From contig NZ_CP047957.1 of assembly GCF_014280035.1 (NCBI RefSeq), forward strand, positions 620,001 to 684,000: a stretch of DNA of 64,000 nt, written 5' to 3'. A program made the position numbers and the translations under genes. The stretch comes from Synechococcus sp. A18-25c. GTDB lineage: Bacteria; Cyanobacteriota; Cyanobacteriia; PCC-6307; Cyanobiaceae. Below the pieces are notes generated by a model. It had not been told where the DNA came from and made no database searches. It was given only the letters and a program-made list of their open reading frames with translations. Positions 1 to 7,693 of the stretch are shown piece by piece; position 1 is the stretch's first letter; every line of letters starts with the position of its first letter.

Positions 1-1034
1 AAGCTGTAGGTGAAATCCTGAAGCAGCACTGGGCCGTCCGGGGTGCCGTCGGCCGTGACCATCAGCTGTTCCGCTTCGATGGCGAGCTTGCCGATCCGGC
101 GGCTCACACTGCTCATCTCCAGCTGGGCACGACCCTGTTTCACCGGCGCTTCGCGCATGGCCTCGATCCGCTGGATCCGGGCTTTTTGCTTGGTGCTGCG
201 TGCCTTAGGGCCTTGCCGCAGCCAGGCCAGCTCCCGGCGCATCACGCTTTTGAAGCGTGCGGCTTCCGCTGCGTCGGCCACCTCCTGCTCCGCCTTGCGT
301 TGGAGATAGGTGCTGTAGTTGCCCTCGATGCTGGTGGCCTGACCGCGGTTCACCTCCACAATCCGTCGTGTCACCCGGTCGAGCACGTAGCGGTCGTGGG
401 TGACCAGCACCACCGCTCCGGGGTAGCGATCCAGCCAGCTCTGCAGCCACTCCACAGCAGCGGCGTCGAGGTGGTTTGTCGGTTCATCGAGCAAGAGCAC
501 ATCCGGGCTGGCCACGAGGGCCGAGGCCAGCCCAACGCGTTTGCGATACCCCCCGGACAGATCCTCCACTGGTCGATGCAGATCACTAATGCCCAGGCGT
601 TGCAACACCTCTTGGCACTGTTGCTCCAATCCCCAGGCACCCTCTTCATCCATGCGCTCGCTCAGGGCGCCGAGCTCCTTCATCGCCACCGCGTTCTCGG
701 GATCACGGGCCACGGCCTCCGACACCGCACTGAATCGCAGCAGCAGCTCACGCTTTTCTCCACAGCCGGCGAGCACCTGTTCCAGCACTGTTAGGCCTGG
801 CTCCACAACGCTGTCCTGACCGACCAGTTCCACGCGCAGCCGCGATGAGCAGCGACGTTCTCCACCCCCTAGGGGTTCCTTGCCCGACAACACCCGCAGC
901 AGGGTGGATTTACCGGCACCGTTGGGACCGATCAGTCCCACGCGGTCATTGTCACGGATGTGGAGCGTGAGGTCCTCGAACAGGGTTCGGATGCCGAAAT
1001 CCTTGGAGGCATCAACCAGGCTGATCAGACTCAC
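1..1034 (-). CDS. ABC-F family ATP-binding protein, C-terminal part beyond the window edge
   Basis: This soluble, duplicated ATPase belongs to the ABC-F family (Uup/EttA/YdiF-like). Such proteins act on ribosomes or nucleic acids and have no membrane domain. About 344 N-terminal residues are visible, and the rest runs off the left edge. The first nucleotide-binding domain is complete: Walker A GPNGAGKST near residue 38, signature LSGGYRKR, and Walker B DVLLLDEPTNHLDA, the last being typical of ABC-F. A charged stretch after it (YLQRKAEQEVADAAEAARFK) looks like the inter-domain linker. The start is GTG at 1034. It overlaps the TGA of the upstream DUF2301 gene by 4 bp (GTGA), so the two are probably translationally coupled. 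The exact ABC-F subgroup cannot be set without the second half. Confidence 0.9.
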   Translation of the reverse strand, partial: MSLISLVDASKDFGIRTLFEDLTLHIRDNDRVGLIGPNGAGKSTLLRVLSGKEPLGGGERRCSSRLRVELVGQDSVVEPGLTVLEQVLAGCGEKRELLLRFSAVSEAVARDPENAVAMKELGALSERMDEEGAWGLEQQCQEVLQRLGISDLHRPVEDLSGGYRKRVGLASALVASPDVLLLDEPTNHLDAAAVEWLQSWLDRYPGAVVLVTHDRYVLDRVTRRIVEVNRGQATSIEGNYSTYLQRKAEQEVADAAEAARFKSVMRRELAWLRQGPKARSTKQKARIQRIEAMREAPVKQGRAQLEMSSVSRRIGKLAIEAEQLMVTADGTPDGPVLLQDFTYS

Positions 1035-1669
1035 GGGTTGGCGACTTGGCGCTGGGCGTCCAGATAAGCAAACACGCTCTTGTCTCCCACGTCGGCCGCT
1101 GCGTCCATGCCGAATTTGCGCATCGACAGCACCAGGAGCAGCAGGGCGGCAATGAGCATTAGCCCCATGCAGCTGCTGGTGCCGACCAGGCCCGTTAACC
1201 GGCCCAGAAGGGCGATCGGCAGCAACAGGGTGAGGCCAACAGCTTCCGGGCGTCTGAAGCAGAAAAATTCTTTGAACCCAATGCCGGTCAATGCCGCGAA
1301 CAGGGGGCCGACGGCCAGAATCCAAAGGGGATTGAGGCCAAGGGTCTGGAGGGCTTGGCCCGGTGAGACCTTCCACATCAGCACCAACCACCCCAGGCAG
1401 CCCATCAACCAAAAGAGTTGCAGCGCTTGATGCAGTGGGCGCAGGTAGATATGAATCCACTGCAAGGCCAAGCCAAGCCCGATGCAGAGCGGCATTAGCC
1501 AGACCCAGGCCCACTGGCTGCCGATCAGCCACCAATGGAGAAGGCCTGCGGTCATGGCGATGCCGCTGATGAGCAGGCAGAACCGGTAGCGCTGTACCTC
1601 CGCACGATCCGAGGCGGTGATTGTGAACGGCCCGTACACACCGTCGAACTGGGGATCGGCCATGGTCAT
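1031..1669 (-). CDS. DUF2301 integral membrane protein
   Basis: The product has 212 residues and about six hydrophobic segments (near residues 29-47, 52-70, 82-100, 112-130, 142-160 and 165-183) with short loops. It matches the cyanobacterial/plastid-type DUF2301 (COG5413) family as I remember it. The GFKEFFCF stretch mid-protein is characteristic, but no biochemical function is established for the family. Its ATG overlaps the stop of the upstream glutathione transferase by 4 bp, and its stop overlaps the start of the downstream ABC-F gene. The three genes therefore form a tight operon. The function is unknown, and the operon context does not by itself suggest a common pathway. Confidence 0.8.
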   Translation of the reverse strand: MTMADPQFDGVYGPFTITASDRAEVQRYRFCLLISGIAMTAGLLHWWLIGSQWAWVWLMPLCIGLGLALQWIHIYLRPLHQALQLFWLMGCLGWLVLMWKVSPGQALQTLGLNPLWILAVGPLFAALTGIGFKEFFCFRRPEAVGLTLLLPIALLGRLTGLVGTSSCMGLMLIAALLLLVLSMRKFGMDAAADVGDKSVFAYLDAQRQVANP

Positions 1670-2655
1670 GGCTGCGGGACTGGTTGATTCACCAGTGTGC
1701 TCAAGCTCGGTCCATCCGGGACGATCCCCCCGGGATGGAGCGGGAACAGGGCGCCGAAGTAGTCATGACGCCAGGCCGCGGCATCACAAGTGGAGGCCAC
1801 TCCCGGCAGGTTGAGGAACCGCTGTCTCCAGGTCCATAGTGCTGGGAACATCCACAGCGGCTGGGCACTACAGCCGAACAAGGGGGCGTACACACTTTCC
1901 CAGCGAATCAAGGTCGGAAAAAGGCGCACATCCGCAAGGGTTAGGACCTCCCCGCACAGCCATGGCCCTGTTCGACGCAACGCCACTTCGGTGTGCTGCA
2001 GGGCTTCGAACAGGGCGGAGCTGGCTCGGTCGTAGGCCGCCTGCGTTCTGGCGAAGCCGCAGCGGTAGACCCCGTCATTGACCGCGGGTTGCAGCAAGGT
2101 CTGCCATCGCTCGATGGCGTCTTTCAGGTGCGGCGGTGACAAATCCGGCGCACCTGCTGCGGCTGGCCAGCGGTTCAGCGCAGCACTCAGAGGGCTGCTG
2201 TCATTGCCCAGAAGCCTGGCTTGGCTCTCTGGTCCAGCACCGGGGTCCACCAGCACGGGAACCGTGGCCCGCAGGCTTGGTTCGGCGCCGCAGTACCGAT
2301 AAAGCTCCAACAGGCTTGAACAGTCCAGCCAGCTGGGCTCCAGCCGCCATCGCCCTTCGTTGTGATCTGCTGTGGCCATGAGCACTTGGATTGAATCGGT
2401 CAGACCGCGCAGTTGCACCATCAGCCACACCCGATGGGCCCAGGGGCAGCTGCGACCGATGATCAGTCTTGGCTGCCATGCCGGTTCACGTCGCTGCAAA
2501 TCGTCAGCATCGAGAACTTCGGTTTGCATCGGTTGGCTCTCGGGGCGCTGATAGTTGCCTTGGCTGTCGGCCGGGCCGAGGCCGCCCATCAATTGCCTCC
2601 ATTGCCACTGCCAGCCCTGTCGGACGCTGCGCACCACCAGCGGAGGGATTGACAT
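1666..2655 (-). CDS. Glutathione S-transferase family protein, glutathionyl-hydroquinone reductase-like
   Basis: The product has 329 residues. A thioredoxin-fold N-terminal domain carries the motif CPWAHR (Cys near residue 70). This is the active-site signature of the Xi-class/ECM4 glutathionyl-hydroquinone reductases, which remove glutathione from quinone conjugates. A helical GST C-terminal domain follows ([20 protein letters not shown]). The open frame extends upstream to 2895, but that would run through the divergent aspartoacylase gene. The ATG at 2655 (MSIPPLVV) leaves a 55-bp divergent promoter region and is preferred. It is the first gene of the operon with DUF2301 and the ABC-F protein. 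The residues around the active-site Cys differ somewhat from bacterial YqjG/PcpF, so the exact substrate is uncertain. Confidence 0.75.
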   Translation of the reverse strand: MSIPPLVVRSVRQGWQWQWRQLMGGLGPADSQGNYQRPESQPMQTEVLDADDLQRREPAWQPRLIIGRSCPWAHRVWLMVQLRGLTDSIQVLMATADHNEGRWRLEPSWLDCSSLLELYRYCGAEPSLRATVPVLVDPGAGPESQARLLGNDSSPLSAALNRWPAAAGAPDLSPPHLKDAIERWQTLLQPAVNDGVYRCGFARTQAAYDRASSALFEALQHTEVALRRTGPWLCGEVLTLADVRLFPTLIRWESVYAPLFGCSAQPLWMFPALWTWRQRFLNLPGVASTCDAAAWRHDYFGALFPLHPGGIVPDGPSLSTLVNQPVPQP

Positions 2656-2710
2656 CTCAGTTCCGTTTCGTTGCATTGTCCGCCAGGCTGACGGCGAGTG
2701 CAGCGTTGTG

Positions 2711-3640
2711 ATGGCAAAGCCCCGAGTGCTGGTGGTGGCGGGCACCCACGGCAATGAGATCAATGGCCCCTGGTTGCTAGAGCAATGGACCAGCAATCCA
2801 TCTCTGATCGACAGCTGCGGTTGCCAGGTGGAGACCATCATCGGCAATCCCGGTGCCCGTGCTGATGGGCGTCGGTATCGCGACCGGGATCTCAACCGCT
2901 CCTTCCGTCCCGACCTTCTCGAACGCGTCAGAGAGGACCCCGATCAAGCGGATCAGGAGATGCGGCGTGCTCATGAGCTATTGGAAGCGTTTGGACCGCA
3001 CGGCCAGACCCCCTGTGATTGCGTCATTGATCTGCACAGCACCACAGCCGCCATGGGCAACTGCATGGTGGTGTACGGACGCCGGCCGGCTGATTTGGCA
3101 CTGGCGGCTCTCGTTCAAGCCCATCTTGGTTTGCCCGTCTATCTCCACGAAGCAGATGCGGCGCAGCAGGGATTCCTGGTGGAACGCTGGCCCTTTGGCT
3201 TGGTGCTTGAGGTGGGCCCAGTGCCTCAGAACGTGCGACGCCACGACATCGTCGACCAGACCAGGCGCGGGCTTCAGGCCTGCTTGGAGGCGCTGGCCGC
3301 GGTGATCGACGGGTCAGCCCGCTATCCCGAACAGCTCGTGGTTCATCGTCATCTCGGCAGCATTGATCTGCCAAGGGGGAATGACGGTGGTGCATCAGCC
3401 CTCATCCATCCCCAGTTTCAAAATAGTGACTGGGTGCCTCTGCGTAGGGGCGATCCGTTGTTCATCACAGCCGACAACACGATCGTCCCTTTCGATGGTC
3501 CTCAAGGCGCCGTGCCGGTCTTTATCAATGAGGCGGCCTATGCCGAAAAAGCGATCGCCTTCAGTCTCACTTGCCGTGAATGCTGGCCCTTGTCACCAGA
3601 CTGGGACAAGGGACTCCGATCATTGCTGAGTATGGATTAG
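2711..3640 (+). CDS. Probable aspartoacylase (AspA/AstE family zinc carboxypeptidase fold)
   Basis: This 309-residue member of the aspartoacylase/succinylglutamate desuccinylase family hydrolyses N-acetyl-aspartate-type amides to acetate and aspartate. Zinc ligands expected for the fold are visible: GTHGNE (His13, Glu16) and IDLHSTTA (His109). The NPGA...RDLNRSF substrate-binding block and EVGPVPQN, with the catalytic Glu near 167, are also present. The ATG at 2711 was chosen because family members begin a few residues before GTHGNE; the longer frame from 2555 would overlap the divergent GST gene. Its end overlaps the convergent small exported-protein gene by 4 bp. The family assignment is strong. 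The physiological substrate in cyanobacteria is not known to me. Confidence 0.85.
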   Translation: MAKPRVLVVAGTHGNEINGPWLLEQWTSNPSLIDSCGCQVETIIGNPGARADGRRYRDRDLNRSFRPDLLERVREDPDQADQEMRRAHELLEAFGPHGQTPCDCVIDLHSTTAAMGNCMVVYGRRPADLALAALVQAHLGLPVYLHEADAAQQGFLVERWPFGLVLEVGPVPQNVRRHDIVDQTRRGLQACLEALAAVIDGSARYPEQLVVHRHLGSIDLPRGNDGGASALIHPQFQNSDWVPLRRGDPLFITADNTIVPFDGPQGAVPVFINEAAYAEKAIAFSLTCRECWPLSPDWDKGLRSLLSMD

Positions 3641-4005
3641 CGGGGTGAGCCGTTGTAGAGGATGCTGTCGACCGTCCGGCCATCCGGTGAAATCTGAATC
3701 TCGGTTTCGGTGGTGGCATCACTGCCGTCCTCAGGCCAGCCAGGGGCCCCACCTAGAAACTGAAACGTGTAACCGCTTGGATCGTTCTGAAGGAGGCAAT
3801 CCCCACCCCCGGAGCTGGTCTCGAGCATGCACGGTTGGGGGCGATAGATGCTCAATCCACCGTTTTCGGCAACAGCGGTATTGCGAGCCAGGTTGATCGC
3901 ACGCACCTGCGCTGCAGGCACAGCTTCTTGACCCTTCACCGGTGATAAGGCGAGGGATCCTGTTCCGGCGATTAACGCCAGAGCGGTCAAGGTGGAGACG
4001 TTCAT
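3637..4005 (-). CDS. Small exported protein, paralogue of the upstream neighbour
   Basis: The product has 122 residues with an N-terminal signal peptide (hydrophobic core about residues 5-20, probable cleavage after KG-Q near residue 25). The mature part of about 97 residues has two cysteines (PCMLET and DCLLQN), a QFLGGAPGW block, and the C-terminal pattern ILYNGSPR. It aligns along its mature length with the next gene on this strand (4113-4601): NLAR, NGGL, the two Cys blocks, F-x-F-x-GGAPGW, and YNG-x-xR at the end. The two Cys are likely to form a periplasmic disulfide (inference). I recognise no named domain. It converges on aspartoacylase with a 4-bp overlap, and a 107-bp gap separates it from its paralogue. 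Confidence 0.7.
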   Translation of the reverse strand: MNVSTLTALALIAGTGSLALSPVKGQEAVPAAQVRAINLARNTAVAENGGLSIYRPQPCMLETSSGGGDCLLQNDPSGYTFQFLGGAPGWPEDGSDATTETEIQISPDGRTVDSILYNGSPR

Positions 4006-4112
4006 GGTCTTAAAGAAGACCTCTCCATCAGAGACATTTCGGAGACATTGAAGTTGTCTCTGTCAACAAATCAGTCGTAGTCCCTGGATCAAGAGGCGCC
4101 AGTCACCTCACC

Positions 4113-4601
4113 TCATCGAATTGGGCCGTTGTAGGGAACCGCCAGGATTCTGGTGCCGTCTTTGGAGACGACCACAGTGGTCTCGAGGCTGGGCTTGGGT
4201 GGCTTCTGCTGTTCCCATCCCGGCGCCCCCCCACGGAATCGGAAGGTGAAGCTTTCGCTGGTGCTCGAGACAAGACAGGCGCGTGCTCCCGTTTCGTACA
4301 TGCAGCCTGCAGCTCGATAGGACGTCAGTCCTCCGTTGAGGGATTCTGCGCGCATCCTTGCCAGATTCGCGGCGTGGGGTTGAGCCATGGGCATCGAGGG
4401 TTCTGCACGCACGGGTGGCGTCGGCCCCATCGTGAACAGCAAGCCTGTGATGACGCTCAGCAGTCGGACAATCCGAAGAGCGGAGGCCACGTCAGCTTGG
4501 CCTTGCCGTTGGGATGGTGTGTTGACTTGGGCCAGAAACGGCACATCTTGACCTGGCTGTTTCAGAGGTCGAGAGTCGACCTCGACCAGGCTGTTACTCA
4601 T
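4113..4601 (-). CDS. Small exported/membrane-anchored protein, paralogue of 3637-4005
   Basis: The product has 162 residues if translation starts at the ATG at 4601, which overlaps the stop of the upstream lipoprotein gene by 4 bp (ATGA). The C-terminal about 80 residues are clearly related to the neighbouring 122-residue protein: NLARMRAES, CMYETG, ACLVSS, FRFRGGAPGW, AVPYNGPIR. With this start the hydrophobic segment (LLSVITGLLFTMG) lies about 45-60 residues in, which is unusual for a signal peptide. A GTG at 4490 would instead give a normal short signal peptide ending in PPVRA-EP. The coupled ATG or the GTG may each be correct. The function is unknown. Two Cys remain in the exported part. 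Confidence 0.65.
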   Translation of the reverse strand: MSNSLVEVDSRPLKQPGQDVPFLAQVNTPSQRQGQADVASALRIVRLLSVITGLLFTMGPTPPVRAEPSMPMAQPHAANLARMRAESLNGGLTSYRAAGCMYETGARACLVSSTSESFTFRFRGGAPGWEQQKPPKPSLETTVVVSKDGTRILAVPYNGPIR

Positions 4602-4948
4602 CCGCACGCCCACGTTCCTTGCTCGAGGGTGCAGGGCAGATCGCTCACGGTGCCGTTTTCCCAATAGATCCTGACGCGATCGTCTGCGGTGCCGCTGCGG
4701 AAGGTGATCGATTGAATGGGTCCTGGAGGGATACGGTCGCCGGCGTCGTCGCTACGACTCAGGGCACTCACCTGTCGCTCCAGTTGCTCCAGTCGAGTTT
4801 GCAGGCGGTTGATTTCACCGCCGTTGCTTTGTGATGACGACGAAGATTGGCTTGATTTCGGCTGACAGGCTCCCAGCAAGGCCCCTGCCATCAGAACGAA
4901 AGAGGCCATCACCAGAGATCGCGTGACGGACGCTCTGAAGAGATGCAT
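4598..4948 (-). CDS. Small lipoprotein with coiled-coil segment
   Basis: The product has 116 residues. A signal sequence ends in a lipobox LLGAC (Cys near residue 28), so the mature protein should be lipid-anchored. A Ser/Gln-rich linker (SSQSSSSSQSN) is followed by a short heptad-like coiled coil (INRLQTRLEQLERQVSAL). A compact C-terminal domain, about residues 77-116, ends in LPCTLEQGTWACG and could form one disulfide. No named family is recognised. The gene overlaps the next one downstream by ATGA, which suggests the exported proteins of this run are made together. Confidence 0.7.
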   Translation of the reverse strand: MHLFRASVTRSLVMASFVLMAGALLGACQPKSSQSSSSSQSNGGEINRLQTRLEQLERQVSALSRSDDAGDRIPPGPIQSITFRSGTADDRVRIYWENGTVSDLPCTLEQGTWACG

Positions 4949-4982
4949 AACCCCAGTGGTCGATGCTCACCAGTCTGGGCGT

Positions 4983-5141
4983 TTAGCGCTGTTCGGCCAG
5001 TCGTTCGCTCCAATACACAACAGCACCCTGGGCTTCGAGTTCATGACGCCGATGGCGCGCATGCTCGGTTGGCACGGTCTCTTCAAGCCGTTGGCCCGAG
5101 ATTAACCATCGAATCAAAACCACTGGCGTCTCATGAGACAC
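4983..5141 (-). CDS. Possible small protein, 52 residues
   Basis: A short open frame from a GTG at 5141 encodes a charged, protein-like sequence containing RWLISGQRLEETVP and GAVVYWSERLAEQR. It lies 34 bp upstream of the lipoprotein gene on the same strand. The amino-acid mix (many E, R, H; no low complexity) looks coded rather than random, but there is no clear ribosome-binding site. A second in-frame GTG seven codons in is an alternative start. I do not recognise the family. It would otherwise be non-coding DNA upstream of psbA. Confidence 0.4.
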   Translation of the reverse strand: MSHETPVVLIRWLISGQRLEETVPTEHARHRRHELEAQGAVVYWSERLAEQR

Positions 5142-5276
5142 GATCCGAGAATCTTAAGTGATCCTTTAGCCGATTTGCTCGTTTCGTCGTTTTATGAACC
5201 ACCAGCTCAACGGTTCTTCATGTCAGCTTCATGAACGTGCCTACACGTTGCGCAATGTTGCTTTACACTCTGGCTT

Positions 5277-5318
5277 GGCAGGGCTTCCTGCCCTTCCATA
5301 ACCCGTCTCTTCGGAGAC
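5277..5318 (+). promoter_or_regulatory. psbA 5' leader with two hairpins
   Basis: Just upstream of the psbA start are two perfect short inverted repeats. One is GGCAGG/CCTGCC (5277-5282 with 5287-5292). The other is GTCTC-TTCG-GAGAC (5305-5318), a stem capped by the very stable UUCG tetraloop. A TACACT at 5264-5269 could be a -10 box, placing the transcript start so that both hairpins lie in the 5' UTR; no good -35 is seen. Structured psbA leaders commonly affect mRNA stability and light-dependent translation. That role here is inference. Confidence 0.45.
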
Positions 5319-5334
5319 ATTCTTTCCCGTTCTC

Positions 5335-6414
5335 ATGACCACCACCATTCAGCAGCGCTCCGGCGCCAATGGCTGGCAGTCCTTCTGCGAGTGGGTCACC
5401 TCCACCAACAACCGCCTGTATGTGGGCTGGTTCGGTGTGCTGATGATCCCCACCCTGCTGGCTGCCACCACCTGCTTCATCGTTGCGTTCATCGCAGCAC
5501 CCCCCGTCGACATCGACGGCATCCGTGAGCCCGTTGCTGGCTCCCTGATCTATGGCAACAACATCATCTCCGGTGCTGTTGTGCCCTCCTCGAACGCCAT
5601 CGGCCTTCACTTCTATCCCATCTGGGAAGCTGCCTCTCTCGACGAGTGGCTGTACAACGGCGGTCCTTACCAGCTGGTTGTCTTCCACTTCCTGATCGGC
5701 ATCTTCTGCTACATGGGCCGCGAGTGGGAACTCTCCTACCGCCTCGGCATGCGCCCCTGGATCTGCGTTGCTTACAGCGCACCTGTGGCTGCTGCCTCCG
5801 CCGTGTTCCTGGTGTACCCCTTCGGTCAGGGTTCCTTCTCTGACGGCATGCCCCTGGGCATCTCTGGCACCTTCAACTTCATGTTGGTGTTCCAGGCTGA
5901 GCACAACATCCTGATGCACCCCTTCCACATGATGGGCGTCGCAGGTGTGTTCGGTGGATCCCTGTTCTCCGCCATGCACGGTTCCCTGGTGACCTCCTCC
6001 TTGGTGCGTGAAACCACCGAGAGCGAGTCCCAGAACTACGGTTACAAGTTCGGCCAAGAGGAAGAGACCTACAACATCGTGGCTGCCCACGGTTACTTCG
6101 GTCGCCTGATCTTCCAATACGCCTCCTTCAACAACAGCCGCAGCCTGCACTTCTTCCTGGCTGCCTGGCCCGTTGTCGGCATCTGGTTCACTGCCCTGGG
6201 CGTCAGCACCATGGCTTTCAACCTGAACGGTTTCAACTTCAACCAGTCCATCCTTGATGGTCAGGGCCGCGTCCTGAACACCTGGGCTGATGTGCTGAAC
6301 CGCGCCAACCTCGGCATGGAAGTGATGCACGAGCGCAACGCTCACAACTTCCCCCTCGACCTGGCTGCTGCTGAGTCCACTCCTGTGGCTCTGCAAGCTC
6401 CCGCCATCGGCTGA
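5335..6414 (+). CDS. psbA: Photosystem II D1 protein, high-light-type (Glu130) isoform
   Basis: This is the 359-residue D1 reaction-centre protein, located in thylakoid membranes, with five transmembrane helices. It binds the primary donor chlorophylls, pheophytin, QB and most ligands of the Mn4CaO5 cluster. Visible functional residues in standard numbering are Tyr161 (YZ), Asp170, Glu189, His190, His198 (P680), His215 and Ser264 (QB/herbicide site), and His332, Glu333, His337, Asp342 and Ala344 (cluster ligands). The C-terminal extension [16 protein letters not shown] after Leu343 is removed by CtpA. Residue 130 is Glu ([11 protein letters not shown]). This is the residue that marks the D1:2 form made under high light, as opposed to Gln130 in D1:1. 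The gene is monocistronic with a strong terminator. A relic of another psbA 3' end lies 1.2 kb downstream. Confidence 0.98.
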   Translation: MTTTIQQRSGANGWQSFCEWVTSTNNRLYVGWFGVLMIPTLLAATTCFIVAFIAAPPVDIDGIREPVAGSLIYGNNIISGAVVPSSNAIGLHFYPIWEAASLDEWLYNGGPYQLVVFHFLIGIFCYMGREWELSYRLGMRPWICVAYSAPVAAASAVFLVYPFGQGSFSDGMPLGISGTFNFMLVFQAEHNILMHPFHMMGVAGVFGGSLFSAMHGSLVTSSLVRETTESESQNYGYKFGQEEETYNIVAAHGYFGRLIFQYASFNNSRSLHFFLAAWPVVGIWFTALGVSTMAFNLNGFNFNQSILDGQGRVLNTWADVLNRANLGMEVMHERNAHNFPLDLAAAESTPVALQAPAIG

Positions 6415-6431
6415 GGCTGAAGTCTGCAAAA

Positions 6432-6482
6432 GATTCAGCTTCGGTTGAATCGGAAAGCCCCCTCTCACGAGGGGGCTTTTTG
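6432..6482 (+). terminator. psbA 3' hairpins and rho-independent terminator
   Basis: Two hairpins follow the psbA stop. The first is GATTCAGC-TTCG-GTTGAATC (6432-6451), an 8-bp stem with one G-T pair and a UUCG loop. The second is AAAGCCCCCTC-tcac-GAGGGGGCTTT (6454-6479), a perfect 11-bp stem followed by T residues, which is a classic terminator. The stop codon of the convergent metallophosphoesterase gene (6465-6467) lies in the loop of the second hairpin. Confidence 0.9.
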
Positions 6483-7580
6483 TTGGCTGATGCGTTGAAC
6501 GACTGAACCGCGTTGAGGACGCTCCCACTGGGTGCTGCGTCGACGGGCCTCGGCAAAACCAGGCGCAACAATGGTTGTTGGGAGCAGATCTATTTGCATC
6601 TCAGAGAAGCTGTTGAGGTTTAGCGTTCTTTCGGAGACCGATTGATCGGAAGGAGACCAATCCAGCAATGTGAGCGAGGCCGGTGAGGTGACGCTGCTGC
6701 CGATCAGTCGCCGCGGTCCGCTGCCCATCGCGCCAAGGCTCAGCAGTCGAAGCCCCAGAGCCTCAGCGGGATACCAGGCATGGTGATGACCCGAGATCAC
6801 GAGATCCACCCCGGCTTCGCGTAGCTCAGCAGCCAGCGATGCGGCGTTGAAGATGCATTCGCCAGCGCGTGCCCGGCCCTGGCTAAAGGCCGTTATGGGG
6901 AGATGGCCCACAACAAGGCAAAGGTCATCGCTCTGACGCTGCGGTGACTTCAACGTGCGGGAAAGCCATTGCCGCTGAGCACTGCTCACAGTTGCGGATG
7001 AGGCATCCATCACGACGAGAAAAAGACCTGGTTCATGCCAGGCGTACTGAAATGGAAAGTTCTCCCCTGCCGTGAGCCCTGATGGCAGCTCCTGCTGATG
7101 CTTGTTCCAAAACAGTGAGGCCTGCTGCCGCTCCCGCGCATAGATCCAGCGGCCTTGAGATCGTTGACTTGATGCGTCGTGATTTCCCATCGCTGGAAGT
7201 AGGGGAATGCCAGCCTCCTGCAGTGGCCGTCGCACGAAGGTCTCAAAGCCTTCCCACATCGCTGCGAGCTGGTGGTCGGAGAGCGATGTTTTTTGGCCCG
7301 CGACCATGTCTCCGGCGCAAATCACCAGGTCGGGCTTCTGCTGCAACAGAAGGTTCACGCCTCGTCCAACGCTGGCGCCATAGCTGGTGCTGCCGTACGA
7401 GCTGTTGAGATCGCTGATCAGCCCAATCCTGAGGCGCTCTGCTTGGAGTTGGGGAGGGCTGGTTGGTTCGGAAAGATGTGGTTGCGAAACCCCTTGTCTC
7501 AACAGGAGCTCCAAGGCCGAGCCCGACGCAGCGGCGCCGGCCATGAGCCGCAGAAAGTCTCGCCGTCCGGGCTGCTTCAT
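6465..7580 (-). CDS. Tat-exported metallophosphoesterase
   Basis: The product has 371 residues and begins with a twin-arginine signal (GRRDFLRLM, then a hydrophobic AGAAASGSALELLL), so it is predicted to be exported folded. The calcineurin-like metallophosphoesterase fold follows. Metal-binding blocks are ISDLNSSYGS near residue 55 (the usual DxH is replaced by D-L-N), ICAGDMVAG, AMGNHDAS, VVGHLPI and ISGHHHAWYP. The last two supply the distal His ligands. The D-L-N block also occurs in some Tat-exported members of this family that I recall. The substrate is unknown; a phosphomono- or diester is possible. Its stop codon sits inside the psbA terminator loop. Its start is about 30 bp from a psbA 3'-end relic, so the gene is bracketed by psbA-derived sequence. 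Confidence 0.8.
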   Translation of the reverse strand: MKQPGRRDFLRLMAGAAASGSALELLLRQGVSQPHLSEPTSPPQLQAERLRIGLISDLNSSYGSTSYGASVGRGVNLLLQQKPDLVICAGDMVAGQKTSLSDHQLAAMWEGFETFVRRPLQEAGIPLLPAMGNHDASSQRSQGRWIYARERQQASLFWNKHQQELPSGLTAGENFPFQYAWHEPGLFLVVMDASSATVSSAQRQWLSRTLKSPQRQSDDLCLVVGHLPITAFSQGRARAGECIFNAASLAAELREAGVDLVISGHHHAWYPAEALGLRLLSLGAMGSGPRRLIGSSVTSPASLTLLDWSPSDQSVSERTLNLNSFSEMQIDLLPTTIVAPGFAEARRRSTQWERPQRGSVVQRISQQKAPS

Positions 7581-7610
7581 CGGCTGAGCTTATGCCTGAA
7601 TGCAGCCCAT

Positions 7611-7693
7611 GCCATCAGCTGAGACTGAAGCTGAACACGATTCAGCTTGAGTTGAATCACCAAGCCCCCGCCGAGCAGGTGGCTTGGTGATTC
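7611..7693 (+). repeat. Relic of a psbA 3' end (last codons plus 3' UTR), second copy
   Basis: This stretch repeats the psbA end in the same order. GCCATCaGCTGAGaCTGAAG matches the final codons and stop of psbA (6403-6422) with two changes. It is followed by GATTCAGCTT and GTTGAATC, identical to 6432-6441 and 6444-6451, and then AAGCCCCC. The last hairpin has been remodelled to GAATCACCAAGCC/GGCTTGGTGATTC (7654-7666 with 7681-7693), a perfect 13-bp stem that could still terminate transcripts. No further psbA coding sequence is seen upstream; the metallophosphoesterase start lies there instead. It is best read as the remnant of a second psbA copy or of a local duplication. Confidence 0.75.

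Noticed and set aside
5263..6528. 421-codon minus-strand frame across psbA
   Set aside because: It is the antisense of psbA. The frame is long only because of psbA codon bias; the product is His/Glu/Gln/Val-rich without any domain.
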